Source of the DNA: Bordetella parapertussis
GTDB lineage: Bacteria; Pseudomonadota; Gammaproteobacteria; Burkholderiales; Burkholderiaceae_C
Length of the DNA stretch: 24,741 nucleotides
NCBI GenBank assembly: GCA_945878355.1
Contig: CAMCTC010000071.1
Location: forward strand, 1 to 24,741
Direction of reading: 5' to 3'
The first letter of the stretch is position 1. Every line of letters begins with the position of its first letter. Positions 7,156-14,714 of the stretch are shown one piece after another. A program made the translations under genes and the position numbers. The notes beneath the pieces were generated by a model. The model was not told the origin of the DNA. It ran no database searches and saw nothing but the letters and a program-made list of their open reading frames with translations.

Positions 7156-8423
7156 TCGATGCCGCTAGGCGCTGGTGCCTGGCCAGTCTGGCAGCGCTGT
7201 CGCTGTGCGGCGCAACGCTAGGCACGACCTCGGCGCAGGCCCATTTGATGGCCGCGCAGAAAGGCACGCTGAACCTGGTCGGTGATGCGGCATTTCTGGT
7301 GCTCGCGGTGCCGGTGTCGGCCTTGAGGGACGTGGACGACAACCGAGACGGCTTGCTGTCAGTGGACGAGTTGCGGGCGCACAACGAGACCATCCGCCAC
7401 CAAGTGCAGGCCGGCGTGCAATTACGCGGGCCAGCAGAACTGCTGCCGCTGCAGTTGGTGATGCTCGATGTGGCGCCGCCCGACAACGCGCCCAAGGCTG
7501 CGGCAAGCCATCTGACCGTGATGGGACGGTTTCAGCTGAGCCTGGCGGCTGTGCCGATCAGTGCACAAGGGCAGACGGCGCCCGAACCGCTTTCACTGAG
7601 CTTCAGCTTGTTCGGCAAAGCCGCCAGCGAGCGACAGCAAGACCTGACCATCACTCGACAGAAGGAAACACAGTGGCTGCGCTTCTTGCCTGAGCGCAGC
7701 ACGCAAGCACTGCTGCCGCCCGCCACAGCCGTGCTCGCCGAGTATGTCCGCAACGGCGCCACCCACGTGCTGACGGGGCTGGACCACTTGCTGTTCTTGC
7801 TGGTCGTGCTGGCGGCGGGATGGGGTTGGCGCTCCTTGCTGGGTGCGTTGACTTGTTTCACCGCTGGCCACGGGTTGACGCTGATCGTCTGCGCATGGGG
7901 CGGCTGGTTCGCGCCGGCGGCCATCGTCGAGCCGGCCATCGCCGCGACCATCGTCGGGATGGCGGCCTTCGACTTCTGGGGCCGCTGGCGTGCCCTGCCG
8001 ATGCGCCCCGGCCTGCGGCTGGGGCTGGTGTTTTGCTGCGCACTGATCCACGGCCTGGGTCTGGCCGGCGGGCTGGCTGATCTCGGCGTGAACAGCTCGA
8101 ACCTGGGTTGGAGCCTGGCGGGCTTCAACACCGGCATCGAGTTGGCGCAGGTCGGCGTGGCCGCACTGTTCGCCGCGGCGATGCAGGGTCTTCGCCTGGC
8201 GCTAGGTCCCAGAGGGCCGGTGATGGCCGCGCGCCTGGCGTCGGTCATCGGCGCAGTGGTGGGCTTTTGTTGGTTTGCTGAGCGGCTGGTGCCGCCCCCA
8301 GACATCAACAGCAAGGTCGTGGCGGCGGCGGACGCGAAGGCCTATTCGAAGGCCTATTGCCAGCCAGCGCCGAATCTAAGTTGCGCGGGCCAGACCGTCG
8401 GATGGAGGGCCATGCCGCCGTAA
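7152..8423 (+). CDS. HupE/UreJ-type membrane protein with periplasmic EF-hand
   Basis: 423-residue protein read from GTG 7152, which overlaps the TGA of the previous gene (GTGA). A signal peptide (about 1-30, ending SAQA/H) is followed by a periplasmic domain (about 31-195), then six or so membrane segments (about 208-379). The HupE/UreJ_2 signature is present: H205 and LTGLDHLLFLL (D211, H212), FTAGHGLTLIV (H240), and ALIHGLGLAGGL (H300). Unusually the periplasmic part holds a canonical EF-hand loop DDNRDGLLSVDE (62-73). HupE relatives are linked to nickel transport in hydrogenase and urease operons, but none of those genes are here and this long exported subtype has no settled role. Residues after about 380 form a soluble tail containing a short repeat, ending 1 nt before the permease gene. 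Co-transcription with the YHYH genes suggests a joint envelope function. Confidence 0.86.
   Translation: MIDAARRWCLASLAALSLCGATLGTTSAQAHLMAAQKGTLNLVGDAAFLVLAVPVSALRDVDDNRDGLLSVDELRAHNETIRHQVQAGVQLRGPAELLPLQLVMLDVAPPDNAPKAAASHLTVMGRFQLSLAAVPISAQGQTAPEPLSLSFSLFGKAASERQQDLTITRQKETQWLRFLPERSTQALLPPATAVLAEYVRNGATHVLTGLDHLLFLLVVLAAGWGWRSLLGALTCFTAGHGLTLIVCAWGGWFAPAAIVEPAIAATIVGMAAFDFWGRWRALPMRPGLRLGLVFCCALIHGLGLAGGLADLGVNSSNLGWSLAGFNTGIELAQVGVAALFAAAMQGLRLALGPRGPVMAARLASVIGAVVGFCWFAERLVPPPDINSKVVAAADAKAYSKAYCQPAPNLSCAGQTVGWRAMPP
8335..8358 (+). repeat. 12-bp perfect tandem repeat in the HupE tail
   Basis: CGAAGGCCTATT is present twice in direct succession (8335-8346, 8347-8358), producing AKAYSKAY in the non-family C-terminal tail of the HupE-like protein. 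It sits at the junction where an ABC ATPase gene would be expected. Confidence 0.9.
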
Positions 8424-8424
8424 C

Positions 8425-11019
8425 ATGCCTCGGATGTGGCGCGCCCTGTTGTCCCTGTCAGTTGCCGAATGGCGCCACCATCCCTGGCGACACGGCGTGG
8501 CCATGCTGGCGGTCGCGCTGGGCGTGGCCTTGGCCAGTTCGGTGCAGATGATCAACGAGTCGGCGCTGGCCGAGTTTTCGCAGGCACTGCGCGCGGTCAA
8601 CGGGCAGCCCGACGCGGTGCTGGCGGCCACAGGCCGTGAGGGCTTGGCCGACACGATCTATGCCAGGCTGGCGCTAGACGAATCCGTCGCGTTGGTCAGC
8701 CCGGTGCTCGAGATCGACAGCCAGGGCCGGCGCGACGGCGCTGGCGTCGGCAGCGCGAACATCGCGCTGCGAATCGTTGGCGTCGATGCGCTGAAGGTCG
8801 CAGCGATCGCGCCGGGCTTGATGCCCAGGCCCGACCCCACAGGGCCAGGATCCGATGCTGGCGCGGCCAGCGTCTTAGCCCCCGACGCGGTGTTCCTGAA
8901 CCCTGCCGCAATGGCCGCGCTGGCGCTGAAGGCTGGCGATTCGCTGTCGCTGCAGTCGGCCACCGGCTGGCAGAGGTTTCGGGTGTCCGGCTCGGTCGCC
9001 GCGGGCGGCGCGCCGCTGGTCGTGGTCGACATCGCCGCAGCGCAGGCTCGATTCGGCCGCGCTGGGCGGCTGAGCCGGCTCGACCTGAAGCTGCAAACCG
9101 GTGTCGACCCGACGGCTTGGCAGCAAGGCTTGACCGCATGGCCTGCCGGGGTGCGCTGGGCCTCGGCCGACGATTCAGTGCAGCGGGTGTCCAACCTTTC
9201 GCGCGCCTACCGCGTCAACCTCGGCGTGCTGGCCGGCGTCGCGCTGCTGGTGGGCGGTTTCCTGGTGTATTCGGTGGTGTCGCTGTCGGTGGCCCAGCGC
9301 ACGCCCTCGCTGGCGCTGCTGGGCGTGCTCGGGCTGGCGGCGCGCGACCGCCGATCGCTGGTGCTGGTCGAGAGCGCGGTGGTCGGCGCCGTCGGCAGCC
9401 TGTTGGGCCTGGCTGCGGGCGCCGGCCTGGCGGCGCTGGCGCTGCAGTTGCTGGGCGGCGATCTGGGCGGTGGCTACTTTGCCGGCGGTGCGCCGCAACT
9501 GGTCTGGCCCTGGGCTGCGCTGGCGGCCTGCGGCCTGCTCGGCCTGGCTGCGGCAGTGGTCGGCGCCTGGTGGCCGGCGCGCCAGGCCGAGCGACTGGCG
9601 CCGGCACTGGCGCTGAAAGGGCTTGGCGCTGCGGCTACGGGCACTGCCCGGGTCTGGCCGGGCTCCGCGTTGCTGCTGACCGGCGGCGCGCTGGCGCTGC
9701 TGCCGCCGCTGGGCGGCCTGCCGCTGGCGGCCTATGCAGCGGTGGCGGCGCTGCTGGCCGGCGGTGTGGTGTTGGTACCGGCACTGGTGCAGGGCTTGCT
9801 GTCGAGCCGGTTCCAACCCCGGCAAGCGGTGCTACTGCTGGCCTGGCGCCGGGCCCGCTTTGCGCGCCAGACCGCCAGCGCCACAGTGGCCGGGGTGGTG
9901 GCGAGCTTGGCGTTGTCGGTGGCGATCACCGTGATGGTGGCGAGCTTTCGCGGCGCGGTGGTCGACTGGCTGGGCAGCGTGCTGCCGGCCGACCTCTACC
10001 TGCGCACCAGCGGCAGCGCGGCCAGCGCCGATCAGGTGTTTCTGCCGTCGGATTTCGTCGCCGCAGCGGCCAGGCTGGACGGCGTCACGCGGGTCCAAGC
10101 AACCCGCTTGGTGGTTTTGCAACTGCGGCCGCAGCTGCCCGCGGTCACGCTGCTGGCCCGCCCGCTGGGGCCGGACCCGGCGGCCACGCTGCCGATGATG
10201 GGACCGGTGTTGCCACCCTCGCCTGCAGGCGAACTGGCGGTCTATGTCAGCGAGCCAGCGGCGTCGATCTACGGCTGGCAGCTCGGCGACCGCATCCGGC
10301 TGCCGATCACCGCCAGCGCAGCGCCTGGCATTGCAGCGCCAAACACGTCAGCGCAAGAGGGTGTGCCGGTGCGCATCAGCGGCATTTGGCGCGACTACGC
10401 GCGCCAGGCTGGCGCGATCGCGATCGACGCCGCCGATTACCAAGGCCTGACCGGTGACACACGCGTCAACGACCTGGCGCTGTGGCTCAAACCGGGCAGT
10501 TCGGCGGCTGAGGTCGAGGCCGCGCTGCGCCGCATCGCCGGACCCGATCTGGCGCTCGAGGCCGCGAGCACGGCCTCGCTGCGCACGCTGTCGCTGCGCA
10601 TCTTTGACCGCAGCTTCGCGGTGACCTTCTACCTGCAGGCGGTGGCGATCGCGGTCGGATTGGTCGGCGTCGCGGCCAGCCTGTCGGCCCAGGTGCTGGC
10701 GCGGCGCAAGGAGTTCGGCCTGCTGGCGCACCTCGGGCTGACCCGCGCCCAGGTGATCGCGCTGGTCGGGCTGGAGGCCGCCGCCTGGATGGCCGCCGGC
10801 ACGCTGATCGGCTTGGCGCTGGGCTTGGCGATGGCCGTCGTGTTGGTGCAGGTGGTCAACCCGCAGAGCTTTCACTGGACCATGCCCTTGCAGGTGCCTT
10901 GGGACAGACTGGCCGCGCTTGCAGGCGCTGTGCTGGTCGCCGGCATCCTGACCGCGCTGTGGAGCGCCCGCCGGGCCGCAGGCCATTCAGCGGTGGTCGC
11001 GGTCAAGGAGGATTGGTAG
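8425..11019 (+). CDS. FtsX-like ABC transporter permease (two fused permease halves)
   Basis: 864-residue inner-membrane permease of the MacB/LolCE/FtsX type. TM1 is about 25-45 after WRHHPWRHGVAMLAVALGVAL, a periplasmic domain spans about 50-265, the first FtsX core is about 268-395 (VNLGVLAGVALLVGGFLVYS, then LVLVESAVVGAVGSLLGL), further membrane segments about 410-465, a second half begins near 485 (TASATVAGVVASLALSVAI) with its own periplasmic domain, and the last FtsX core is about 735-860 (YLQAVAIAVGLVGVAASLSA, RRKEFGLLAHLGLTRAQVIAL, in parts). This resembles the AttF/AttG-type permeases that pair with an ATPase and an AttH lipocalin-like protein. The lipocalin gene follows with overlap, but there is no ATPase gene in the window. 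The start is 1 nt after the HupE stop; GGAGGG (8404-8409) is 15 nt away, so the start (8425 or 8434) is not certain. Confidence 0.86.
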   Translation: MPRMWRALLSLSVAEWRHHPWRHGVAMLAVALGVALASSVQMINESALAEFSQALRAVNGQPDAVLAATGREGLADTIYARLALDESVALVSPVLEIDSQGRRDGAGVGSANIALRIVGVDALKVAAIAPGLMPRPDPTGPGSDAGAASVLAPDAVFLNPAAMAALALKAGDSLSLQSATGWQRFRVSGSVAAGGAPLVVVDIAAAQARFGRAGRLSRLDLKLQTGVDPTAWQQGLTAWPAGVRWASADDSVQRVSNLSRAYRVNLGVLAGVALLVGGFLVYSVVSLSVAQRTPSLALLGVLGLAARDRRSLVLVESAVVGAVGSLLGLAAGAGLAALALQLLGGDLGGGYFAGGAPQLVWPWAALAACGLLGLAAAVVGAWWPARQAERLAPALALKGLGAAATGTARVWPGSALLLTGGALALLPPLGGLPLAAYAAVAALLAGGVVLVPALVQGLLSSRFQPRQAVLLLAWRRARFARQTASATVAGVVASLALSVAITVMVASFRGAVVDWLGSVLPADLYLRTSGSAASADQVFLPSDFVAAAARLDGVTRVQATRLVVLQLRPQLPAVTLLARPLGPDPAATLPMMGPVLPPSPAGELAVYVSEPAASIYGWQLGDRIRLPITASAAPGIAAPNTSAQEGVPVRISGIWRDYARQAGAIAIDAADYQGLTGDTRVNDLALWLKPGSSAAEVEAALRRIAGPDLALEAASTASLRTLSLRIFDRSFAVTFYLQAVAIAVGLVGVAASLSAQVLARRKEFGLLAHLGLTRAQVIALVGLEAAAWMAAGTLIGLALGLAMAVVLVQVVNPQSFHWTMPLQVPWDRLAALAGAVLVAGILTALWSARRAAGHSAVVAVKEDW

Positions 11020-12140
11020 TGAACCCGCTGCGGCGTCGACGCTGGTTGCAGGCTGCGCTGGGGTCTGCAGCGCCGGCCTGGGCCGACGATCGGGCGCCCG
11101 AAGATCGGATCGAGCCAGCGCGACGGCTGGTGTTCCCCCGCGACCACGGTGCGCACCCGGGATCGCGCATCGAGTGGTGGTACGCCACAGGCTGGCTGCA
11201 GGACCGGCCCGCTGGTGCGCTGATCGGTTTTCAGATCACCTTCTTCCGCAGCCGCACCGGGCTGGCGCAAGACCTGCCCGGCCGATTCGCACCGCGCCAA
11301 CTGCTGTTTGCCCATGCGGCGGTCAGCGACATCGGCGCTGGCATCCACCGCCACGCCCAGCGCATCACCCGCTGGTCGGGCGACGAGTCCTTGCCCGAGG
11401 CCCATGCCGCGCGCGCTGACACCGCGCTTGCGCTCGGCCGCTGGACGATGCAGCGTGACGATGCCAGCTACCGCGCCCAGCTGGCAGCGCCAGAGGCGGG
11501 TTTCACGCTGTCGCTGAAGCTCAAGCCGACGCAGGCCTTGCTGCTGCAAGGTGAGGCAGGTTTCTCGCGCAAAGGGCCTCTGCCCAGCCAGGCCAGCCAT
11601 TACTACTCGCAGCCGCAGCTCGCGGTCAGCGCCGAACTGTCGTTGGGCGGTCAGCGCCGGTCACTGCAGGGTCGCGGCTGGATCGACCATGAGTGGAGCG
11701 ACGAACTGCTGGCCCCGGGCGCGGTGGGTTGGGATTGGATGGGCATCAACCTGAGCGACGGCAGCGCGCTGACAGCCTTCGTGCTGCGCCGTGCCGACGG
11801 CAGCACAGTCTGGGCCGGCGGCAGCCACCGGGCTGCGGGTGCGGGTGCCGGTGCCGGTGCGCGCAACTTCGGTCCGCAAGAGCTGAGTTTCGAGCCGCTT
11901 CGAATATGGATTAGCAAATCTACCGGCGCGCGCTACCCTGTGCATTGGCGTGTGCGCAGCCCTGCGGGCAGTTTCGAGTTGCGCGCGCTGCTCGATGACC
12001 AGGAGCTCGACAGCCGCGCCTCCACCGGCACCGTGTACTGGGAAGGGCTGGCCGAACTGCTCGGTGCGGACGGTGCGCGGCTGGGCTTGGGCTATCTGGA
12101 GATGACCGGTCGGGCCCAGCCCTTGAAGCTGGGGCTTTGA
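11019..12140 (+). CDS. AttH/CrtC-type lipocalin-like exported protein (annotated in relatives as carotenoid 1,2-hydratase)
   Basis: 373-residue protein from GTG 11019, with an excellent Shine-Dalgarno AAGGAGG (11005-11011) 7 nt upstream; the GTG shares its first base with the permease stop. The N-terminus NPLRRRRWLQAAL is a twin-arginine-like signal with AWA cleavage near residue 22. Family marks of the CrtC N-terminal lipocalin domain (PF07143-like): SRIEWWYATGWL (49-60), FQITFFRSRTG, LFAHAAVSD, and GWIDHEWSDELL followed by GWDWMGINLSDG (about 220-245). True CrtC makes hydroxylated carotenoids, but no carotenoid genes are nearby. Coupling to an FtsX permease matches the attEFGH arrangement, where the protein is thought to bind a lipid-like ligand (inference). 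A Gly/Ala repeat (AGAGAGA, about 272-278) sits in a likely surface loop. Confidence 0.85.
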   Translation: MNPLRRRRWLQAALGSAAPAWADDRAPEDRIEPARRLVFPRDHGAHPGSRIEWWYATGWLQDRPAGALIGFQITFFRSRTGLAQDLPGRFAPRQLLFAHAAVSDIGAGIHRHAQRITRWSGDESLPEAHAARADTALALGRWTMQRDDASYRAQLAAPEAGFTLSLKLKPTQALLLQGEAGFSRKGPLPSQASHYYSQPQLAVSAELSLGGQRRSLQGRGWIDHEWSDELLAPGAVGWDWMGINLSDGSALTAFVLRRADGSTVWAGGSHRAAGAGAGAGARNFGPQELSFEPLRIWISKSTGARYPVHWRVRSPAGSFELRALLDDQELDSRASTGTVYWEGLAELLGADGARLGLGYLEMTGRAQPLKLGL

Positions 12141-12149
12141 GCCCATCGC

Positions 12150-12171
12150 CCAGGGCCCGTGCCGCCCCTGG
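12150..12171. terminator. Candidate bidirectional hairpin between convergent genes
   Basis: CCAGGG (12150-12155) and CCCTGG (12166-12171) form a 6-bp stem with a 10-nt loop in the 34-bp gap between the convergent lipocalin-like and GGDEF genes. A second small stem, GGGCT-TTG-AGCCC, overlaps the lipocalin stop (near 12133-12145). There is no T run, so a Rho-independent terminator is only weakly supported. Confidence 0.25.
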
Positions 12172-12174
12172 CGG

Positions 12175-13032
12175 TCAACGCCTGGCCGAACGTGCAGGCG
12201 CGGGTTTGCAGTGAGGCGGTGCGGCACGCACGCAGTTGCCGCCAACAGTCTGTGCCTCGCGCAATGCGGTGCCGGCATCGATCACCACGGCGTCCAGCGA
12301 CGCATGGGCCGCGCTGACCAAAGCCACACCCACGCTGACGGTGGCCGAGACGCGCTGGCCCTGCCAATCCTGCGCCAGATCGGCCACCTTCTTGCGGATT
12401 CGCTCAGCCGCATCGAGTGCGCCTAGCAATTCGGTCTGCGGCAGGTAGACCACCAGCACGCCCTCGCCAAAACGCGCCGGCAGGTCATGGCCGCGCAAGC
12501 TGGTGCAGGTCAGGCGGGTGACCTCTGCGAGCATGTTGTCGCCGCACAGCCTGCCATAAGCATGGTTGAGGTGCTTGAAGTGGTCGACTTCCAGCAGCAG
12601 CAAGGCCGCGTCTTCACCGTGGCGGCGAACCCTTGACCACTCGCGATCGGCTGCCGCGACAAAATTGAGCGGGTTGTAGGCACCGGTGATCTCGCGAACC
12701 GGTGCGCCGCAAAAGGTTTCGACGTTGACAGCCTCTGGCGTCTTCACCGCCGGAAGCTCGACCTCGGGGCTGTGCGCCCTGGGCACCTGCAGGCGCCGCG
12801 GCGCAAAGGCGCCCAGCAGCCTCGCAGCGGCACCCAGCAACCCACCCGCCATGGCGCCCAGCACCGTGCTGACGGTCAGCCAAGCGTGAGAGAGCACGGG
12901 TTGCGACGCCAGCCACAGCGTTTGACCTGCCGCCGCGCCCAAAGCCGAACACAGGCTGATCGTGACAACAAAGACCCGGCGCGCCGCAGCGCGGGCATAC
13001 GGATCGGTCTCTGGGCTTGGTACGGGTGTCAT
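12175..13032 (-). CDS. Membrane GGDEF-domain protein with degenerate active site
   Basis: 285 residues from ATG 13032; a GTG at 13062 would add 10. Two membrane segments (about 20-42 and 50-77) precede a cytoplasmic GGDEF domain (about 115-270). The first metal Asp is kept in LLLEVDHFKHLN (D150), but the usual ND and GH positions read NH and GR, and the GGDEF motif itself is GEGVL (189-193). The upstream RxxD inhibitory site is intact, RGHD at 180-183, exactly five residues before the motif. By family knowledge, the loss of the motif's central acidic residues should abolish cyclase activity, while the I-site can still bind c-di-GMP. It lies alone between two operons, convergent with the lipocalin gene. 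No ribosome-binding site is evident for either start. Confidence 0.82.
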   Translation of the reverse strand: MTPVPSPETDPYARAAARRVFVVTISLCSALGAAAGQTLWLASQPVLSHAWLTVSTVLGAMAGGLLGAAARLLGAFAPRRLQVPRAHSPEVELPAVKTPEAVNVETFCGAPVREITGAYNPLNFVAAADREWSRVRRHGEDAALLLLEVDHFKHLNHAYGRLCGDNMLAEVTRLTCTSLRGHDLPARFGEGVLVVYLPQTELLGALDAAERIRKKVADLAQDWQGQRVSATVSVGVALVSAAHASLDAVVIDAGTALREAQTVGGNCVRAAPPHCKPAPARSARR

Positions 13033-13148
13033 CACGCTAGCGCTCTGCCGCGATTCGATCACAAGGCCAGCTGTTTCGGCGCATCAACTTGACGCACACC
13101 CCCGAACATGAGCGTCTGGCGCGATGTCTTTCACCGTCCTTGGAATCG

Positions 13149-14714
13149 TCAGTGTGCGCCGCTGGCGTCCACCGAGGCTGGGGCTTGCACCAATCGCGGC
13201 GGCCTGGTCGTGAGCCAGATCATCGCGATCAGCAGCGTGAACATCAGCGCCGAGCCCAAGAAGATGTCGTCGGCCGCCCTGGTGTAGGCCTGCTGGTCGA
13301 TCAGCCGGTTGATCTGGGCCAGCGCCGCAGCGTCGCTCGCGCCCAGCCCGCCCAGCGTGCCCAGCATCTCTGCCAGCGCAGGGTTGCCCTGTTGCAGGCC
13401 CTCGACCAGGTGGGCACGGTGCATCGCGGCTCGGCTCTCCCACAGCGTGGTGGTGATCGACGTGCCCATCGCACCGGCCGTGATGCGCATGAAGTTGCTC
13501 AAGCCCGCGGCAGCAGGCAATCGCCTGGGGTCCAAGCCTGACAGGCTGATGGTGGTCAGCGGAATGAAGAACATGGCCATGCCCGCACCCTGCAACAAGG
13601 TGGGCAGCATGATGTGGAAATAGTCGGTCTGGGTCGTGAAGCCCGCCCGCAGCCACAGCACGTAGGTAAAGATCAGGTAAGCGACCGAGGCCATCACGCG
13701 CGGATCCCAGACCGAAACCTTCTTGCCCACCAGCGGCGAGAGAACAATGGCCAGCAAGCCCACCGGCGCCAGCACCATGCCGGCATCGGTGGCGGTGTAG
13801 CCCATCCACTGCTGCAGCCACAGCGGCAGCAAGACCACGTTGCCGAAGAACAAGCCGTAGCCCAGCGCGGTGGTGAGCACGCCAAAACCAAAGTTGCGCC
13901 GACCGAACAGCCTGAGGTCGACCACCGGGTGGGCGTCGGTCAACTCCCAGGCCACGAACAAGGCCAGACCGATCACCGCGGCCAGCGCCAGTCCGCTGAT
14001 CAACGGCGACGCGAACCAGTCGAGTTCTTTGCCCATGTCGAGCATCAGCTGCAACGAACCGACCCAAAGCACCAACAAGGCCAGCCCGACCCGGTCGATC
14101 GGCAGCTTTTGAATAGGGGTGTCGCGGTGGCGGTACAGGCGCCAGGTGACCAGCGCGGCCAGCACGCCAACCGGCACGTTGATGTAGAAGATCCAGGGCC
14201 AGGAGAAGTTGTCAGTGACCCAACCCCCCAGCAGCGGCCCGACCACTGGTGCGACCAACGTGGTCATGCCCCAGAAGGCCAGCGCCTTGCCAACCTGATG
14301 ACGAGGGAAGCTGGCCATCAGCAGGATTTGCGACAGCGGCATCATCGGCCCTGCCACCAGCCCCTGCAACACCCGCGCCGCCACCAGCATCTCCAGCGAC
14401 GTCGCCAGCCCGCAGAGCCAGGAGCTTGTCACGAACAGCAGCACACTGGCGATGAACAAGCGGACCGCGCCGAAGCGCTGGGCCAGCCAGCCGGTCAGTG
14501 GCAGCGCGATCGCGTTGGCGATGCCGAAGCTGGTGATGACCCAAGTGCCTTGTGCCGGGCTGACACCGAGGTTGCCGGCGATCGCTGGAATCGAGACGTT
14601 GGCGATCGACGAGTCCAACACGTTCATGAAGGTCGCCATCGACAACGCCAAGGTGCCTATCACCCTAGCGCTGCCTTGAAGCGGCGGGTGATCGAGCGGT
14701 GGCGCAGCAGACAT
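13149..14714 (-). CDS. emrB: DHA2-family MFS multidrug efflux pump, EmrB-like
   Basis: 521-residue inner-membrane proton antiporter, about 14 membrane segments. Family motifs: FMNVLDSSIANVSIPAIA in TM1 (parallels LDTTIVNVALP), motif A GWLAQRFGAVRLF, a TM4 stretch LVAARVLQGLVAGPMMPLSQ, and motif C-type APVVGPLLGGWVTDNFSWPWIFYINVPVG (parts). It is the last gene of the efflux operon. Its ATG overlaps the TGA of emrA by one base (TGATG at 14712-14716), implying coupled translation. With EmrA and the NodT-type outer-membrane factor it would form a tripartite pump from cytoplasm to outside; substrates cannot be inferred. The sequence downstream, before the GGDEF gene, has no clear terminator. Confidence 0.93.
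   Translation of the reverse strand: MSAAPPLDHPPLQGSARVIGTLALSMATFMNVLDSSIANVSIPAIAGNLGVSPAQGTWVITSFGIANAIALPLTGWLAQRFGAVRLFIASVLLFVTSSWLCGLATSLEMLVAARVLQGLVAGPMMPLSQILLMASFPRHQVGKALAFWGMTTLVAPVVGPLLGGWVTDNFSWPWIFYINVPVGVLAALVTWRLYRHRDTPIQKLPIDRVGLALLVLWVGSLQLMLDMGKELDWFASPLISGLALAAVIGLALFVAWELTDAHPVVDLRLFGRRNFGFGVLTTALGYGLFFGNVVLLPLWLQQWMGYTATDAGMVLAPVGLLAIVLSPLVGKKVSVWDPRVMASVAYLIFTYVLWLRAGFTTQTDYFHIMLPTLLQGAGMAMFFIPLTTISLSGLDPRRLPAAAGLSNFMRITAGAMGTSITTTLWESRAAMHRAHLVEGLQQGNPALAEMLGTLGGLGASDAAALAQINRLIDQQAYTRAADDIFLGSALMFTLLIAMIWLTTRPPRLVQAPASVDASGAH

Noticed and set aside
7152..8423. Hydrogenase or urease accessory role for the HupE-like protein
   Set aside because: No hup, hyp or ure genes in the window; the protein belongs to the longer exported subtype with a periplasmic domain.
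9117..10457. Long plus-strand open frame inside the ABC permease gene
   Set aside because: It is a Gly/Ala/Arg-rich frame of GC-rich DNA overlapping a clear permease with family motifs; no domain character of its own.
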